A stretch of DNA of 64,000 nt from Kappaphycus alvarezii (GCA_002205965.3 NADL03000683.1:992001-1056000); one strand, 5' to 3'. Shown: positions 12,822 to 25,027, numbered from the stretch's first letter. Notes: generated by a model not told the origin, from the sequence alone. Made by a program: numbers and translations.

Positions 12822-14198
12822 CTAGAGTTTGCCTTTCACATCCCAGAGGTGGTCGATTAGGGCCTTTTTGAGCTTCCTATTTAAGCCATTAAGCATAATG
12901 TCGTCAGAAATGAAATATCTTGTGAACCTCAACGCCAATTCCGATTCGTCTAAGGGCTCTACAAAAATTTCCGTTGTGTCCTGCGCAATGTCGAATGATT
13001 CGCTTATTACGCCAACCCCATCACTCGCGTAACTTTCTCTTCTAGATTCGGCAACCATGTTGTGCAACACGATCTAAGCCTGGGCAACTGACTTCATGGT
13101 AGCGACAGACCAAAGCTGCTTGGTTATAAACATAATTTTGAATCTACCGAATAGGACACCGAACTAATGTTCAAAGTTCTTCCCCGCTTCTTCCTGCCTT
13201 GCTTATAACCATTTCAAACGCGCTTTACCTCCCTCCGGAACCGACTTGATGAATATTTTCCATGGGGGGAAGATACCGTCAGTAAGATAGTAGTACCAAT
13301 GAAAGACCTCTCCCGATAGTGTGTAGCTCGGCTTGATTTGAGGGAACTCTCCAGCCAGTACGCGGTTGAAAGGATTACTCACTTCTAGTACGTTGAGGCC
13401 ATTAAATGCACAGACAAACCGAACTGAAAAGACCAAACCCAGAGATCTAAATCGCATATTGCCTCCTTTCGGACAGTTGGTTCCCCGTCCTAGCCATTCA
13501 TTATTCCTTGCAGGGCCGAGAGGCAATTCTTCCAAGACCAAACAGCGAAATCTAAACATCCGATTCATGCTGGAAAGCTGACCCGTGCAAACCATATCCC
13601 AACTCGTCCCAAGTCATCAGCGTTTTGCTCCCTCAGATAGAAATTTCCAAAGCATATAAGCACACTTGTGCAGAACTCCTGAAGGCACTTACGCGCAGTA
13701 GTTTCTGGTACATTAAACAAGTCTTCAGATAGGTTGGAAGGAATTCCATACGCAGTTTGCCGCAGAGCGCACATAACTTTAACCAGTGGTGAGATTACCA
13801 TCCCCCCAACAGCATCCGGTTTTAGGCCTTGACGCATGTAAACAGATTGGGCAATCAAGTTTTCAAATTTCCTGTTGAAGACAGACCGAGGCTTGCGAAA
13901 ACGTCTCAAAAGATTCTTCGGACTGCTCAGGGCCTATTCGAGAATTTCCAGGTCTGCAGTTGTCGTGCGGCCAAAAATATTTTACCATGTAGTTGTAGTG
14001 CGCTCCTTCAAATTTTGGTCGAATATTTCCGGAATTCCCGGGAAATGGTCCGCCCCTCTGGTGCTTCATGGCTGTCAACAATTCCATGGAAGTCATATGA
14101 AACCATAGTGCCGCACTCAGTGTTTCGGTGTTGTCCTCCTCAGCGGCCTTGAAAAACATCAAACAAAGCAGACATACAGAACTCCTGTAACAAGACAA
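12822..14198 (-). pseudogene. Harbinger/PIF (plant-transposon type) transposase, frameshifted
   Basis: Read on the minus strand, the N-terminal part (14198-13863) has the GG-x-PG...FEGAH motif. The next frame (13909-13565) gives MRQGLKPDAVGGMVISP, YGIPSNLSEDLFNVPETTAR and FGNFYLREQNADDLGRV, matching the ALP1/plant-transposon-protein family. The following frames give WSWKNCLSALQG, NPFNRVLAGEFPQI and YYLTDGIFPPWKIFIKSVP; the Asp of LTDGI fits the second catalytic residue. The last frame (13070-12822) begins MLHNMVAES, the usual end of the domain (ILHNM). The first catalytic block (SIDCM in the family) is degraded and there are several frame changes, so it is inactive. Confidence 0.8.
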
Positions 14199-14996
14199 CT
14201 GGCCTTCAAATTAAGGGAGAAGGTCAGATGGTTTAAAACAATATTGACCCGAGCCTGAAATTTTGTTCCTTGAGAGGCCACGCTTCCCCTATCCTACAGT
14301 GTTTGAGGAATATATATCTTATGAGCCTTGAAAATCTCTTTTTAAGCAACGTCGTGCGCGTGAGTTGACGCAGAAAGCAGCACGGAACTAGAATTGCGCC
14401 GATACTTATAGTATAATTGGCGTAGACAAATTTAAACGGATTGTTTTTCTCGTTGACGAAGCGATACACTCACGATGTTCACATGCGCGTCCAAAACCCT
14501 TGTTTTTGCCTCCCGAAGAAGCTTCCTTGATGCAGAGAGCAAGCGAGAGAGGCCCATAATGTTGCACAGGACGGAGTACAATAGGAGGGGTTGGGCTTCG
14601 TATTTGGGGGCGAAATGGGAGAAGTAAGCTAATTAGGGCCTGAAGGAGGAGGTCACAATCGAGAATGGCTAGATTATGGTTTGGAGGGAGCCGAAAGGGG
14701 ATGGGGGGACGCAATCCAAGATGGGGAGAGAGGAGGGAGGGGGCGGTGGCGCCGCTTGGGAAGATGAGCGTGTCGAGGAAGGAGATGAACGCGGCTTTGT
14801 CCTATGCAGTATGTAGTGGAGGTCGCAGGGTTGCACCGTCCGGCTACTCTGTGATTGAAAATGTGCGGTTTAGATTGCGGGTGCGTCAAAGCGATGTCTA
14901 ACTAAAACGATTGACAGTGATATTGCACTGAAAAATAGAATTTGTTTCAAGATTACGTTCGTGAACTCAAATTTCTTGGCGTGATTAGAAAGCGAA

Positions 14997-15021
14997 TTTG
15001 GAACGCGGGTGCGGATGCTCT
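14997..15021 (-). repeat. Right terminal inverted repeat of Harbinger element
   Basis: 25 bp identical to the reverse complement of 11391-11415. Confidence 0.85.
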
Positions 15022-15300
15022 AACGCCAAATTTTAGCTACTGTAAGAGCACCTGGTGACTTTACTCACAATCCAGTCCCAATTGTGACCCTACCTAAGAA
15101 CGGCAATGGGAGTCCCGCAGAGGGGGCTCCCTACTACTGTAAACTATCTGCACTACTATGCAAAGTATACCTACTGTACATTACTGTTACAGTATACTCC
15201 AATACTGCATCCACGGAACCAAATAATAGGGACGCACAGTCCTAACAGGTAACATCTCATAGTTACCACCAACGCTCTCACTCTGGCGCCAGCCTTACAG
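15022..15300. other. Intergenic, no gene; TACTGTA-rich stretch
   Basis: No open frame. 15150-15210 contains several TACTGTA/TACAGTA words of the kind that recur through the window. Confidence 0.5.
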
Positions 15301-15307
15301 AGAACAG

Positions 15308-18091
15308 TCACTGCTCTCGAACAGCAAACAAACAGCTTGCTTGGTGAAGCGGGAAAATCTGGATCCTACCGATGCCCAGTACATCCGTCAAGTTGTTCAG
15401 AACACCACCAATAAGGTTAGGACCCCCTTCAGATCTTAAGTACTCCATGGGACCAAACACCGATACCCATTCATCTATCAGGACCGTCGCGATCGTTTCC
15501 GCTTTCTCGTCAGATATCGCCTTGGCCAGTGCGTATCTTGTGAAAACATCTATCATTGCCAACACCTTAATGTTTCCACTACTCGTTCTTGGTGTGATGG
15601 TTTGAACGTCAAAATCCACTTGCTCAAACCTTCGACGCGGGTGGTTTATCTCCATCGGCGCTTGTTTCCTAGGCCGTCTATCTTCTGCTACAGTACACTG
15701 TACGCAATTTTTCACATACTCTTCAGCTTTTCGTGACATCCCTTTCCACCAGAAACGTGTAATCAGTCTCCCTAGCGTTCGTTGTAACCTATAGTGCCCG
15801 CTTAATCGTGCTCCATGTACGAACGCTAACACTTCACTCACTAGGGCCTTCGGAACTACAATTGGCAGCTCGTCTCTGTGCAAGCTGCGAAATATTCCTA
15901 AATCATATACGAGGAATTCGGTTTCTTGTTTGGCATATTCTTCAGGATTTCCGAGCTCTTCTTCCTATGTAGCCTTCATTTCCAATTCAGAGGGTCCAGA
16001 TCCCATGCTGCTAATAAAGCCTACCATCGACGTAGCATTCACAACAATAGCAGCTACCCCTTCCGCTTCGAGTTCTTCACTTAGCTCTTCCAGCCTTTCC
16101 TTGCTGATCTCTCCGTAACAACATTGGCAAAGCGGCTTTGGCACCGCATCTGGGCTGAGGTCGTCAGGAACAACGAGCTCAGGTTCACTCCTGTGTTCTA
16201 TCCTGAAGTCGTAATCCCGTATTTCAACAACCCACCGAGCTAACTTATCCCGCGGATCCTTCAAGCTTAACAACCATTTCAACGAGAGGTGGTCAGTGAC
16301 TACGCAAAATTCTTCTCCATGCGAGTACCGTCTTCATTTGAGAAGGGCATGAACTACTGCCAAGCACTCCCTTTCAGTTGGTGCAAAGTTACGCTCCGAT
16401 TTGCGTAACAAGCGGGTGGTGAAGCTGACAGGCTGCCACTTATCTTCCACATTCTGTTGCAGCAATACACCACCAAGACCGGATGCACTCACGTCTGTCA
16501 TTACATGCTTTTTTGCCCATCGGAGAGATAGCGACAGAATCTCTGGGTTACTGAGAGCCTCCTTAAACTCGCTCCAGGCACGCCGCTGCTGACCTCCCCA
16601 CCTTTCCTTCCAATCCGGGATCACTAGCCTCTGCCCATGTCTTCTATTTTTCGAAAACCCGGTACTTCTGAGCACCCGATAGAGTGGCTCCGCCGTCTCT
16701 GCGAAGTGGTCGACGAAATCGGAGAAATAGTTCGCCAAACCCAGAAACCGCATAAGCTCATCACCAGATGCCCGCTCTACAAGTGCCCGTATCGCCTCTA
16801 CGTGTTTCTGTGAGGGGCGAACTACCCTTCTATTGACAACATTTCCTAATATAATTCAGCCTTTCAGACTCCAAACTCACACTTTGAGAGCTTAAGACGG
16901 ACCCCTGCATCGACCAACAAATCCAGTATTTCTGCTAATGACCGCAAGTGCTCGTCCTCAGTGAGCGTTCCCACACTGGAATCATCCATGAAAGCGAGTA
17001 CACCCCTCTCTTTCTATCTCCAATGATGGCATTGACGTTTCTTTGAAACGTTCCTGGGGAGTTTTTCAGCCCTTGTGGCAGTCGCGTATACTGTAATAGA
17101 CCCAACACTGTCCGTATTGCAGTGTATTTCTTCGAATCCTCTCGTCGTTTGACCTGATAGAACCCATCCTTCAAATCGAAGACTGAATTGCGAGCCAATC
17201 TATTGTATCTCTCACGCTTTCCATTGGATACGAATCTGTGGCGGTGAGGTCATTCAAACGGCGAAAATCAGACGTCATTCTTATACCTCCGTCCTTTTTC
17301 CTAACAAAAACATTATTGGCCGCCTATGGTGACACCGCTGGTTCCAACAGGCCAAGCTTCAGCAAGTTTTACATTGCCGCTCTTTCACTTCCTTCTTCTT
17401 TTGGTGACCGACGTCGTAAGGGCTCAAAAAAAGGCTTCACATTCTCCTTCAGCAGGATCTCGTGCTGTACACCCTTAATGCATCCGAATCCTTAGAAAAT
17501 ATCTCGTCTTTACCACAAAAGATTCCTCATGGCAGTCCGCTTGGCTGTTTCATCGGAAAAAGACCTCAGATCCATAGACTGTATCGAGGCATCAACATCT
17601 GCATCCTATATTATCGCTTTCACTGCTTCTGAGGAGCGGCAACCCTCTCCTTCCGGGCTTATCGGGCCCCGCACCCTAACACCATTATACAAAACCGATC
17701 ATTCATTCCTTTCCAGGTTCAAGCGTAGGCCTACTGACCTCCAGAATCGTCTTCCTATTAGCAGTTTGTCTGGTAATATCTTCATGACTCTTTATTCCTC
17801 ATCGAATTTCAGACCCCAAAACACAAACGTCAATCTGCCTTCATCAACAACATCATTCCCTTCCCATCAGCGCCACGAGCTGTGCCGCCCGTTTGGAAAA
17901 ATCCTACTCCATTGGAACAGAACCAGGTGCGATCTACCCAGATAGATACAACACCTGTATCAACAGGAGCTAGGATTTCCTCACAGAAAACCGAAACAAT
18001 CACATCAACCTCATCCTCGCCTACACCCTGTCGCTAGTGCGACTCCGAACAAACAATTACTGCTTCCGGCTTGCCATTACCCGATGTGGTG
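15308..18091 (-). pseudogene. Gypsy (Ty3-type) retrotransposon pol, truncated at both ends
   Basis: Minus-strand order is protease, reverse transcriptase, RNase H, integrase. The protease block (VDTGVVSIWVDR, about 17.96 kb) lies at the 5' edge, next to the Tc1 element. The reverse transcriptase gives FDLKDGFYQVKRREDSKKYT (17198-16935) and an intact catalytic FMDD near 16.99 kb. RNase H gives MTDVSASGLGGVLLQQN and NFAPTERECLAVVHAL (16753-16334). The integrase zinc finger has H-x-H and C-x2-C (VKNCVQC) at 15883-15308; the first Asp is present (VDFDVQTI) but the second core motif reads SEGGPNL where family members have SDGGP. It stops within the integrase near 15.3 kb. No gag or LTR was found. 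Frame changes separate every domain. It is related to, but diverged from, the second gypsy element at 20-27 kb. Confidence 0.85.
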
Positions 18092-19297
18092 GCTGGTGGT
18101 GGGAACCCTCCCGCCAGAAATGATATGATAATTGGACGCTACTGCTTCTACGTCGAAATATATTGCCTTATTCATCATCTAGTAGTGTGTAGGGCCTCTC
18201 TTGCTCGTAAGGACTTCGGTAGCTCTCTCGTTCATGGATTTCAGTAAAGTTTCTGTGTCACGATGGTCCATCTTCTCCCAGCAGTCCACAACGCTCGAAA
18301 ACTGGCGCCCCCGCCATAAACCTTGCGTGAAAGGTTGCCCCATATATTTTCAATGGGATTGAGATCGGGGGAACGAGCACGCAACTTCATGAGTCGAATA
18401 CAATTCTGACCAAACCATTCTAGAGCAGCCTTAAAAACATGAATAGGAGCATTATCTTGTTGATATATCCACCGAACAGGCATCTTCTTGCCGGCAAAAG
18501 GCAGTAGATAGTCGTTTATGAGCTCTAAATATGTTTCGTTGTTCTTTCTGCCCTTCATTCGCACAGGAGGCGTCTTACCGTGGCGCGAAAAGGCCCCCCA
18601 AAACATGACCCTTCCACCACTGTTCAGCCGACGGGACAAATTTTGACCATCCTTTCCTAAGTCGTGCCAGTAGCTGTGCATTCTATCAAGCCCATCTAAG
18701 CAGAATCGCTTCTCATCCGAAAAAAGTACAAGCGATCAGTTACTAGCATTACAGGTGACATGCGTTCGGGCCCACTCGATGCGTTTTTCCTTGTGTCTGG
18801 GCGTAAGTGGCGGAGCCTTCTGAACATTTTTGAACTGTAAGTAAGCAGTACAAGAGAGGTAATGCGTCACAGTACTAGCAGAGACGGGGAGATCAAGGCG
18901 ATCGCTCAACACATGTGCTGAAAATGTCCCTTTCCAGCTTCCCTAATTAGTAGCCGTTCACTCGCTGGGGTGAATTTTCGAGGCCGACTTGGGGTCTTCT
19001 TTTTCTCATAGCTTTCGGGGTCCTGTAGGAAGTTATTTACCACGTTGCGGCTGCGTTGGACTCTTTTGGCGATGTGGGAAATCTAATAATTTTCCTCATG
19101 CAGCGCGAGGATTTTTCCTCGTTCCCTCTCAGAGAAGGAGCACCGGCGACCTATTATCAGAGCTTAGGTGCACCTTTGGGGCACTCGAGGAGAAACAAAT
19201 GGCTCTTTCTGAGGTCTATGAGCTTTGCACGAAGCGGGTAGTACTTTGCAACTGCTTCTGTCCTTTCATTTCTGGCGGGAGGGTTCCCGCCACCAGC
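18092..19297 (-). mobile_element. Tc1/mariner element, near complete
   Basis: A 32-bp inverted repeat bounds about 1.2 kb, the usual Tc1 size. The left copy 18092-18123 (GCTGGTGGTGGGAACCCTCC onwards) and the right copy 19266-19297 differ at one position. Each copy contains an internal short palindrome (GGCGGGA / TCCCGCC). The transposase gene fills the space between. I could not confirm the TA target duplication at the edges, so the exact ends may lie a few bases further out. It abuts the truncated 5' end of the gypsy fragment, so it may have inserted into that element. Confidence 0.75.
18180..19140 (-). pseudogene. Tc1 transposase (DD34E), two nonsense codons and one frame break
   Basis: The minus strand encodes a helix-turn-helix N-terminal part (ISHIAKRVQRSRNVVNNFLQ, then RPRKFTPASERLLIREA) and then the catalytic domain: VLFSDEKRF (first Asp), IYQQDNAPIH (second Asp) and SPDLNPIENIW (Glu). 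Exactly 34 residues separate the second Asp from the Glu, the Tc1 signature. Two in-frame stops are visible: a TAG after ALHEENY near 19.08 kb, and a TGA where the family has Trp, just before SLVLFSDEKRF near 18.74 kb. One indel near 18.3 kb shifts the C-terminal SMNERATEVLTSKRGPTHY into another frame; that frame ends at a TAG at 18182-18180. Few lesions mean a fairly recent death. The start codon is not clear. Confidence 0.85.
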
Positions 19298-19958
19298 ACA
19301 CGGCGTGGACCCGCACATCTATTTTATAAAACAGAACGGCCCTGTAACCACTCTTTTATATAGCAAATCCAACTGGCGGATTATTTTTTAAAATGCCACC
19401 GAGAAAAGTACTGTACTGCTCTTTGGATCCACTTTCCTATCATTTCTGGTCGGAGTGTATGTTTGCTGAAGGCCTGATTCGATTCAAGGGCGTTTGGTGA
19501 GCAAAGTCGATCGGCACAAAGATGCCCGCGTTCTCCCTCTGTTTCCCGCTGTTGAGGGCCGCTGTTCTAGCTTTTATGTGCTCTTTGTAACGCCCTGCAT
19601 TGCTATCCTCCGCTGCGCTCCCATTTTTCTCGGTTTGCGTTATTTCTTCCTTCTTTCCGCTGTGTGCTATTACAGCTCGTGGTAATCAACATTCCGTACG
19701 TGTCGATTGAGATTGTACGTCACCATAGGCTTGATGACGTACTCTTCGCTCTGCATTTTTGTTTTGCAGTTCATCCTGACGCTTATTTGCTTGTAGCTCA
19801 GTAAACCATTTCCTCATACGTTGCTCGTCCTTTCAGTCAGTGTTTGTCATTCATTACCATTTCTCTGCTGATCTTGGTCCACATTTGCCAAGTTGCGCTG
19901 ATATTACCAACTATACTGTACTGTGCTGTACGGTGTGCTGTACTGCTACGTACAGTAC
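19298..19958. other. Intergenic; TACTGTAC cluster at its end
   Basis: No convincing gene. 19914-19958 is dense in TACTGTAC/GCTGTAC words and runs directly into the 5' LTR of the gypsy element. Confidence 0.5.
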
Positions 19959-20068
19959 TGTTGTACGTGGCGTAATGTACTGTAGACTTAGTAGCTTAGT
20001 GCAAGTTAGCACAGTGTATGTCTGGACACGTACTAATCGAGCTACCAATGGGACCCATAGGGCCATTC
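19959..20068 (+). repeat. 5' LTR of gypsy element (part shared with 3' copy)
   Basis: Starts TGTTGTACGTGG and matches 26793-26911 in the same orientation. The LTR probably extends past the TATA box at 20078, but its end cannot be fixed because the 3' copy stops matching near here. Confidence 0.65.
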
Positions 20069-20227
20069 AGAAAGTCTATATAAACGCGTGCCGGTGCCGG
20101 TCTTCCGATCGGCAGGCATCAGGTTGTGAAGACACACTTGGTCACAGTGCTTATAACTTCCTCAGAGAGAAGTTTTAACATAAAATCGATTTTACCGCAC
20201 TTCCGAGAAGTGTTGAAGCAATCGACG

Positions 20228-20440
20228 GGACTAGGGGTTACCGAGACCCGCCCATCCTACGAGGTGTAGGGTCTTGAAGAAGAAGATTGATTTCCAAGAA
20301 CGGCCCACTCCAAGCAGTGAAGGTTCTTGAAGACTAAGAGATTACCGAGACCGGTAGACCCTCGCGAGGTGTAAGGTCCTGAAGACTACCTGAGAATACG
20401 AAGGCTGGCCCATCGAGACGTCAGTGTAGTGCCTTGAAGA
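20228..20440 (+). repeat. Four degenerate tandem repeats in gypsy leader, about 53-bp period
   Basis: The segment GAGGTGTAGGGTCTTGAAGA at 20261 recurs in degenerate form at 20314, 20366 and 20422, each preceded by a CCGAGAC- or GGCCCA-like stretch. The spacing is 52 to 56 bases. It lies between the LTR and gag. Confidence 0.6.
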
Positions 20441-20540
20441 TTTTTATTCGCTTGAAACCAAGAAAAGGCTTAGTTAGCCAGGGGAAGGTTCAAGTAAGGT
20501 AAGTGAGTAAGTAACAAGTCGACCCAGTGGTAAATCCGTC

Positions 20541-21456
20541 ATGACACGCCCGAGAACCAGGGGAAACCCTGATAGTACTGGTGAAGAATCCCCTGGTGCA
20601 GGTCTACCTGCCGTGGAGACCCAATCTTTTCCTGAGGTTTCCAACCGGGAACAGAGTCCCGCAATTTGCGAAGAGAAGAATTCCATCCATACTCTTCAAG
20701 AAATGATGATAGAGGTTACCGAAAGTTTGCAAAAGATAATAGTTGTAGCAACGCAGATCTGTGAATCCTTAGTGAAGACCATCGGACCCGCGCAGTTATA
20801 AACCAGTGAAAATTCCGAGGGAAAGAAGGAGTTTGTAGAATTGGGGACCAACGCCAAGGTAGAACCGAACGAGGAAAACGAAATGAAAGAGCCTTGTCTA
20901 CCTAAAGAAGAAACAGAGCCGGAAGGGGAGAAGGAAGAAATACTCTCAATCCACGTGGCTTATAAGTTATACAAAGCTGGTTGGGAGTCCAGCAGGTGTC
21001 GTCGAATCGGCGACGGATCTTTCTTCGATGCGAACCGCACCTAGTCGTGCCTTCTTGACGAATTCTCAGTTCGGGTAGAAGACGAGAGGAATATTTTGCC
21101 CTCCGCGTCCGACCAGGAGGCCAAGGGCATATACGAAGACGTCGCGAACACTTTCGGAGGAGCTCCTGTAGAATTTCTGTGGGAACACCTAGAAGAAAAT
21201 CTTTTTAATGAAGAACAGCTCGCGGATTTGCAAGAAAAGTTCTTCACAATCCAGTGGAATGACCGCAGAGAGACGCTCGCTATGTACGCTGAGCGCATAA
21301 GGACAGGGGCGAGTATGCTCCAGATTCCGGTCACCAACAACATCCTGGTGAATAGGTTCAAGGCGGGTCTACCACCTAAGCTGCCTCAACAAGCGATGGT
21401 CATCACGGGCAGTTTTGATACATTGGTCAGTCTGGTATCTCTCTTGGAATCGTAAC
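20541..21456 (+). pseudogene. Gypsy gag, broken
   Basis: ATG at 20541 opens a polar N-terminal region with helix-forming stretches. A second frame (21096-21455) carries the capsid-like part: WEHLEENLFNEEQLADLQEK, FFTIQWNDRRETLAMYAERI and NRFKAGLPPKLPQQA, a pattern common to retrotransposon gag capsid domains. Stops at 20800 and 21044 separate the parts. Confidence 0.65.
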
Positions 21457-21556
21457 AGCAGTGTACATCCAGAGAACCAGTCCGCGAGGTCAGAGAACCG
21501 ACCTACCAAAGAAGCAACTCCGTGGAACCTGTACGTGAAGTCAGAGAACAGGGGTC

Positions 21557-22033
21557 GTGGGACGGGTCCATGGGAGCGCTTGGCCGGCAGCTGCACCCAA
21601 AGGCGATGCAGAAGATTGGCAAGCCCTGGCAAAGTGCTATTATTGCCTTAAGATGGGACACATCTCCAGGAATTGCCGCAATAAAATAGCGGATATGGAG
21701 GCGAGGTCGAGGGAGGCACTTAAGCCGGGAAAAGCGAAAGGGGGAGTGAACCCCGTTGAAGAATTAAGCCCTGTTGCACCTGTACGGGGAGAAGGAGGCC
21801 AAGAGAAGTTTTGTGCCCGTAGCGAGCCTAAATGGCTGAAAGGGTCGGATGAGGAGGTGATGGCAGTGGAGATCCAGGCCTTCGGGGAAACCTTAACTGT
21901 CCAGATGGATACAGCGGCTTTTTCGATATGGTTAGATCATGCTCGGTTCCGAAATAACAGCGGTGAGATCCGGCAGAGTGGCAAGGAGGAAGCAGATGAG
22001 GTTGATGGTACATCGTTACAAAGGGTCTCCTAA
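21557..22033 (+). pseudogene. Gypsy zinc knuckle and aspartic protease
   Basis: Contains one CCHC zinc knuckle (CYYCLKMGHISRNC), which binds nucleic acid in the nucleocapsid. About 80 residues later is a protease-like block, VQMDTAAFSIWLDHARF. The active-site triad reads D-T-A where D-T-G is usual. The related element at 15-18 kb has DTG at the same place, so this copy has probably lost protease activity. Confidence 0.7.
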
Positions 22034-22077
22034 ACTTTGCGTTATGGGGCATCAATTTCACTGAGGAAGTTCGAGTA

Positions 22078-23876
22078 ATGAGCAACCTTCCAGATAAGGT
22101 GCTCATCAGGCGCCAGTTCTGGAGATCAAGAGGCTTGAATCTAGACTTGGAACGAAATGAGGCACCCATTATGGCCAATGGCCAGCGACTAAATGGTCCT
22201 CTTAGCTCTAGACAAGATGCGGACGGAGACTCGGAACGAGAACGGGTTTATGCTGTGATTAAGGGCGCAGAGGTTGACCTTGCAATCCAAGATATGGATC
22301 TGAGCGAGTTTTTGAGCGACAGAGCCAAGGTGAAGACTTTGGGGGATCTGCTCTGGGAACGGAGGGCTATATTTAAGGGCTTAGGTCAGATCCGAGGAGT
22401 CCAGCACAAGATAAACCTTCCTCCAGATGTCCGGTCGATATGTGAACCAACGAGATCTCGCTCTCCCAAGGAGGAGGAAGTCGAGAAATCTTCAATGGAA
22501 AAGCTTCTGAAGCTCTGTTTCTTAGAACCCGCAGTCTCTTCTTGGGCCACTTATAATGTATTCGGAATCCGGGTGACTTCGGACTTCCGGAAACTGAATG
22601 CACTTACGGTGACGGACTCATACCCCATGGAGAATATGCGGGAGATGCTAGAGTGGCTAGCATCCAGGAGGATATATTTTGTATTTGACCTGAAGGACGG
22701 ATTCTACCAGGTCGAACTGCACCCCGACTCGAAGGAATGCACAGCAGTACGCACAGTAATCGGCCTTTTGCAGTATACCAGGCTTCCACAAGGGGTAAAG
22801 AATGCCCCTGGAATCCTCAAGCGTATTTTGAACGGTACCCTAGGCGATCGAAAGGGAAAGGACGTCTTAGCCTTTATGGAAGATACCAGTGTGGGCACAA
22901 TCGGAGAGGACTAACATCTAGAATCCTTGGCAGTTGTCCTGGATAGGCTCCTGGCAGCAGGTGTTCGGTTAAATTTATCCAAATGCCATTTCGGTGTCCG
23001 AACTGCCAAAGTGCTAGGCCATCGTGTCGATAAAGAAGGAATCAAACCATCATATCACCACATTGAGTCGGTAAGGAATCTTGTGGATCCTGCTTCGGGA
23101 GACGAGCTAATGCGTTTCCTTGGTCTGATGAACTTCTTTTCCGACTTCGTGGACCACTTCACAGATACTGCAGCTCCTCTATACGAGGTACTGAATGGCA
23201 CTGGGTTCCCCAAGGGGAGAAAGCACGGGCAGCGCCTTTTATACCTACTTGGCATCATCTTTCGGAACCCCCGCAGCGGGCGGCCTGGAAACAGCTGAAA
23301 GACGAGCTGAGCAACCCTGTGGTACTCGCGCTCCCAAAGAGGGGAGCAGAGAAGAAGATAATGACTGACGCGAGTGCGTGCGGGCTGGGAGGAGTATAAC
23401 TGCAGAAGGAAGGAACCGTAAAATGGCGTCTGGTGTCATTCACGAGCAGAATCCTGCGCCAGTCAGAACGCAATTATGCCCCGACGGAACGAGAGTGTTT
23501 GGCAGTAGTCCACGCGTTAACCAAATGGAGGCATTACTTGCATGGCGAGAAGTTCGCGGTAGTTACAGACCATCTCTCCCTTAAGTTGCTTCTGAACTTG
23601 AAAGAACCACGAGCAAAGCTGTTCAGGTGGGTTCTGGAGATACAGGACTACGACTTCACCATCGAACACAGGGGTGGCCCGGAGTTGGTCGTTCCAGATA
23701 CCCTTAGTCGTTATGCCGTCCCCAAGCCGTTGTGCCAAAGATGCTACGGGGAAATGACAAAAATCAGTCTCGACTTGGCCTACGAGGCCGCCGAGATAGA
23801 ACGGTTTTCTGCGATAGTAGAAGAAGGGGGGATCTCGCGGAATCCTCTCAAGGAATGCCGAGTGACGCGGAAATAG
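22078..23876 (+). pseudogene. Gypsy reverse transcriptase and RNase H, frameshifted
   Basis: 22078-22914 covers the reverse transcriptase palm: RVTSDFRKLNALTVTDSYPM, FDLKDGFYQVELHPDSKE, LLQYTRLPQGVKNAPG, and the catalytic box as FMEDTSVGT instead of FMDD. A TAA closes this frame at 22914. 22927-23298 continues with the connection region (NLSKCHFGVRTAKVLGHRVD, MRFLGLMNFFSDFVDHF). After another break, 23433-23876 gives RNase H (NYAPTERECLAVVHALTKW, FAVVTDHLSLKLLLN). The protein would copy element RNA into DNA; the Asp-to-Glu change and frame breaks make this copy inactive. Confidence 0.85.
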
Positions 23877-23879
23877 ATC

Positions 23880-25027
23880 TTGAGCAGCGGAGAGAATTTG
23901 GAGATGTTCAGATATGGGCTCTTGAAAACAAAAAATTCCTGGTTGACGATGTTGGTCTGCTCAGGTATAGTGGCCGGGATGAATTACCAATCGTCATTCC
24001 AAGGTCCTTGGTGAAGCAGGTACTCAGAATTGTACACGTATCACGGCCCACTGGTCATAACGGGTTAAGTAAAACCCTTGCAAGGCTGCTACCGAGATAC
24101 TGGTGGAACGTATTAGCCAAAGAAGCGGCTAAATAAATCAGGAATTGCTACTCTGCACTGTTTCGGAGGACCGCCAGCCAGGAAAACAAGCCTACTTGGA
24201 AGTCACACACCCAGATAGGAGGTTTCAGTTTGTAGCCTTTGATGTCCAGACGATCACTCCTCGCTCAAGTAAGGGTAACTTGAAGTTCCTCGCCATAGTG
24301 GATGTGTTCACACTATTTGTTAGAGCCCGAGCATTTCCAGATGAGAAGGCGGATACAGTTGATCGACGAACGGATATCTATTTTCGGCCCGATGGAATAT
24401 CTCTAGTCTGATGGAGGTCCCGACCTAACTGGAGAGTTGATCAAAAACGTAGCAGATCGGCTAGGGATCGGGCGAATGCAGACGTTCGCACTCCATCCAC
24501 AGGCAAACGGCACAGTGGAACGGTGGAATTGGACTCTGGTCAGGGACGTTCCCAGTTTCGTGTCACAAGGAGAAGAGGATTGGGATGACCATGTCACGCT
24601 CGCATGCTTCCGATACAACACAGGCATATGTAGCCCGACTGGAATAACCCCGTACAAGGCGATGTTCGGTATAAAAGCCTTTGAAGCTTGGGGTGACGTT
24701 GACACCGCTTGTCTCCAAGACGAAACAGAGGATCTCGCGAAACTTTCGAGCCTGGTACACAAGCAGCTGCTACGGAGACGCAAAAGACCCAGAAGGCACG
24801 CTAAGGAGGGTTACGATAAACGGGTGCATTCCAAGCAATTCGAGATTGGAGACCGCGTTCTGCTTTGGTCCGTTGAGCTCAGTAAATCGAAGGGCAAAAA
24901 GATAGTCAAGCCTTGGATTGGTCCCAATGTCATCAAAGATCGTCTTAGAGATTTGGGCTTCGTCCTCGAGTCGGAAGTATTAAATAAGGTGACCCGAGTC
25001 CACTGCTGCCCCTGTGCAGTTGGATGA
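23880..25027 (+). pseudogene. Gypsy integrase, broken
   Basis: Frames 23732-24136, 24145-24411 and 24437-25027 together give the zinc-binding N-terminal part (HVSRPTGHNGLSKTLARLLP), the core (FDVQTITPRSSKGNLKFLAI, SDGGPDLTG after an in-frame TAG, and HPQANGTVERWN with the Glu), and the C-terminal part (GYDKRVHSKQFEIGDRVLLW). No chromodomain follows. The stop at 25027 is where the TAF4-like segment takes over in another frame. Confidence 0.8.

Larger units (their letters stand above)
11391..15021. mobile_element. Harbinger/PIF DNA transposon with matching terminal inverted repeats
   Basis: A 25-bp inverted repeat bounds the element: AGAGCATCCGCACCCGCGTT at 11391 continues to 11415, and its exact reverse complement lies at 14997-15021. 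If the ends are taken as GAGCATCC/GGATGCTC, the flanking triplets are TGA and TAA, close to the TWA target duplication of this superfamily. Inside are the two expected genes: a Myb/SANT-like protein (plus strand) and a transposase (minus strand), arranged tail to tail. Both are decayed, so the element cannot move by itself. About 750 bp between the transposase start and the right end (14.2-15.0 kb) contains no gene that I recognise. Confidence 0.8.
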
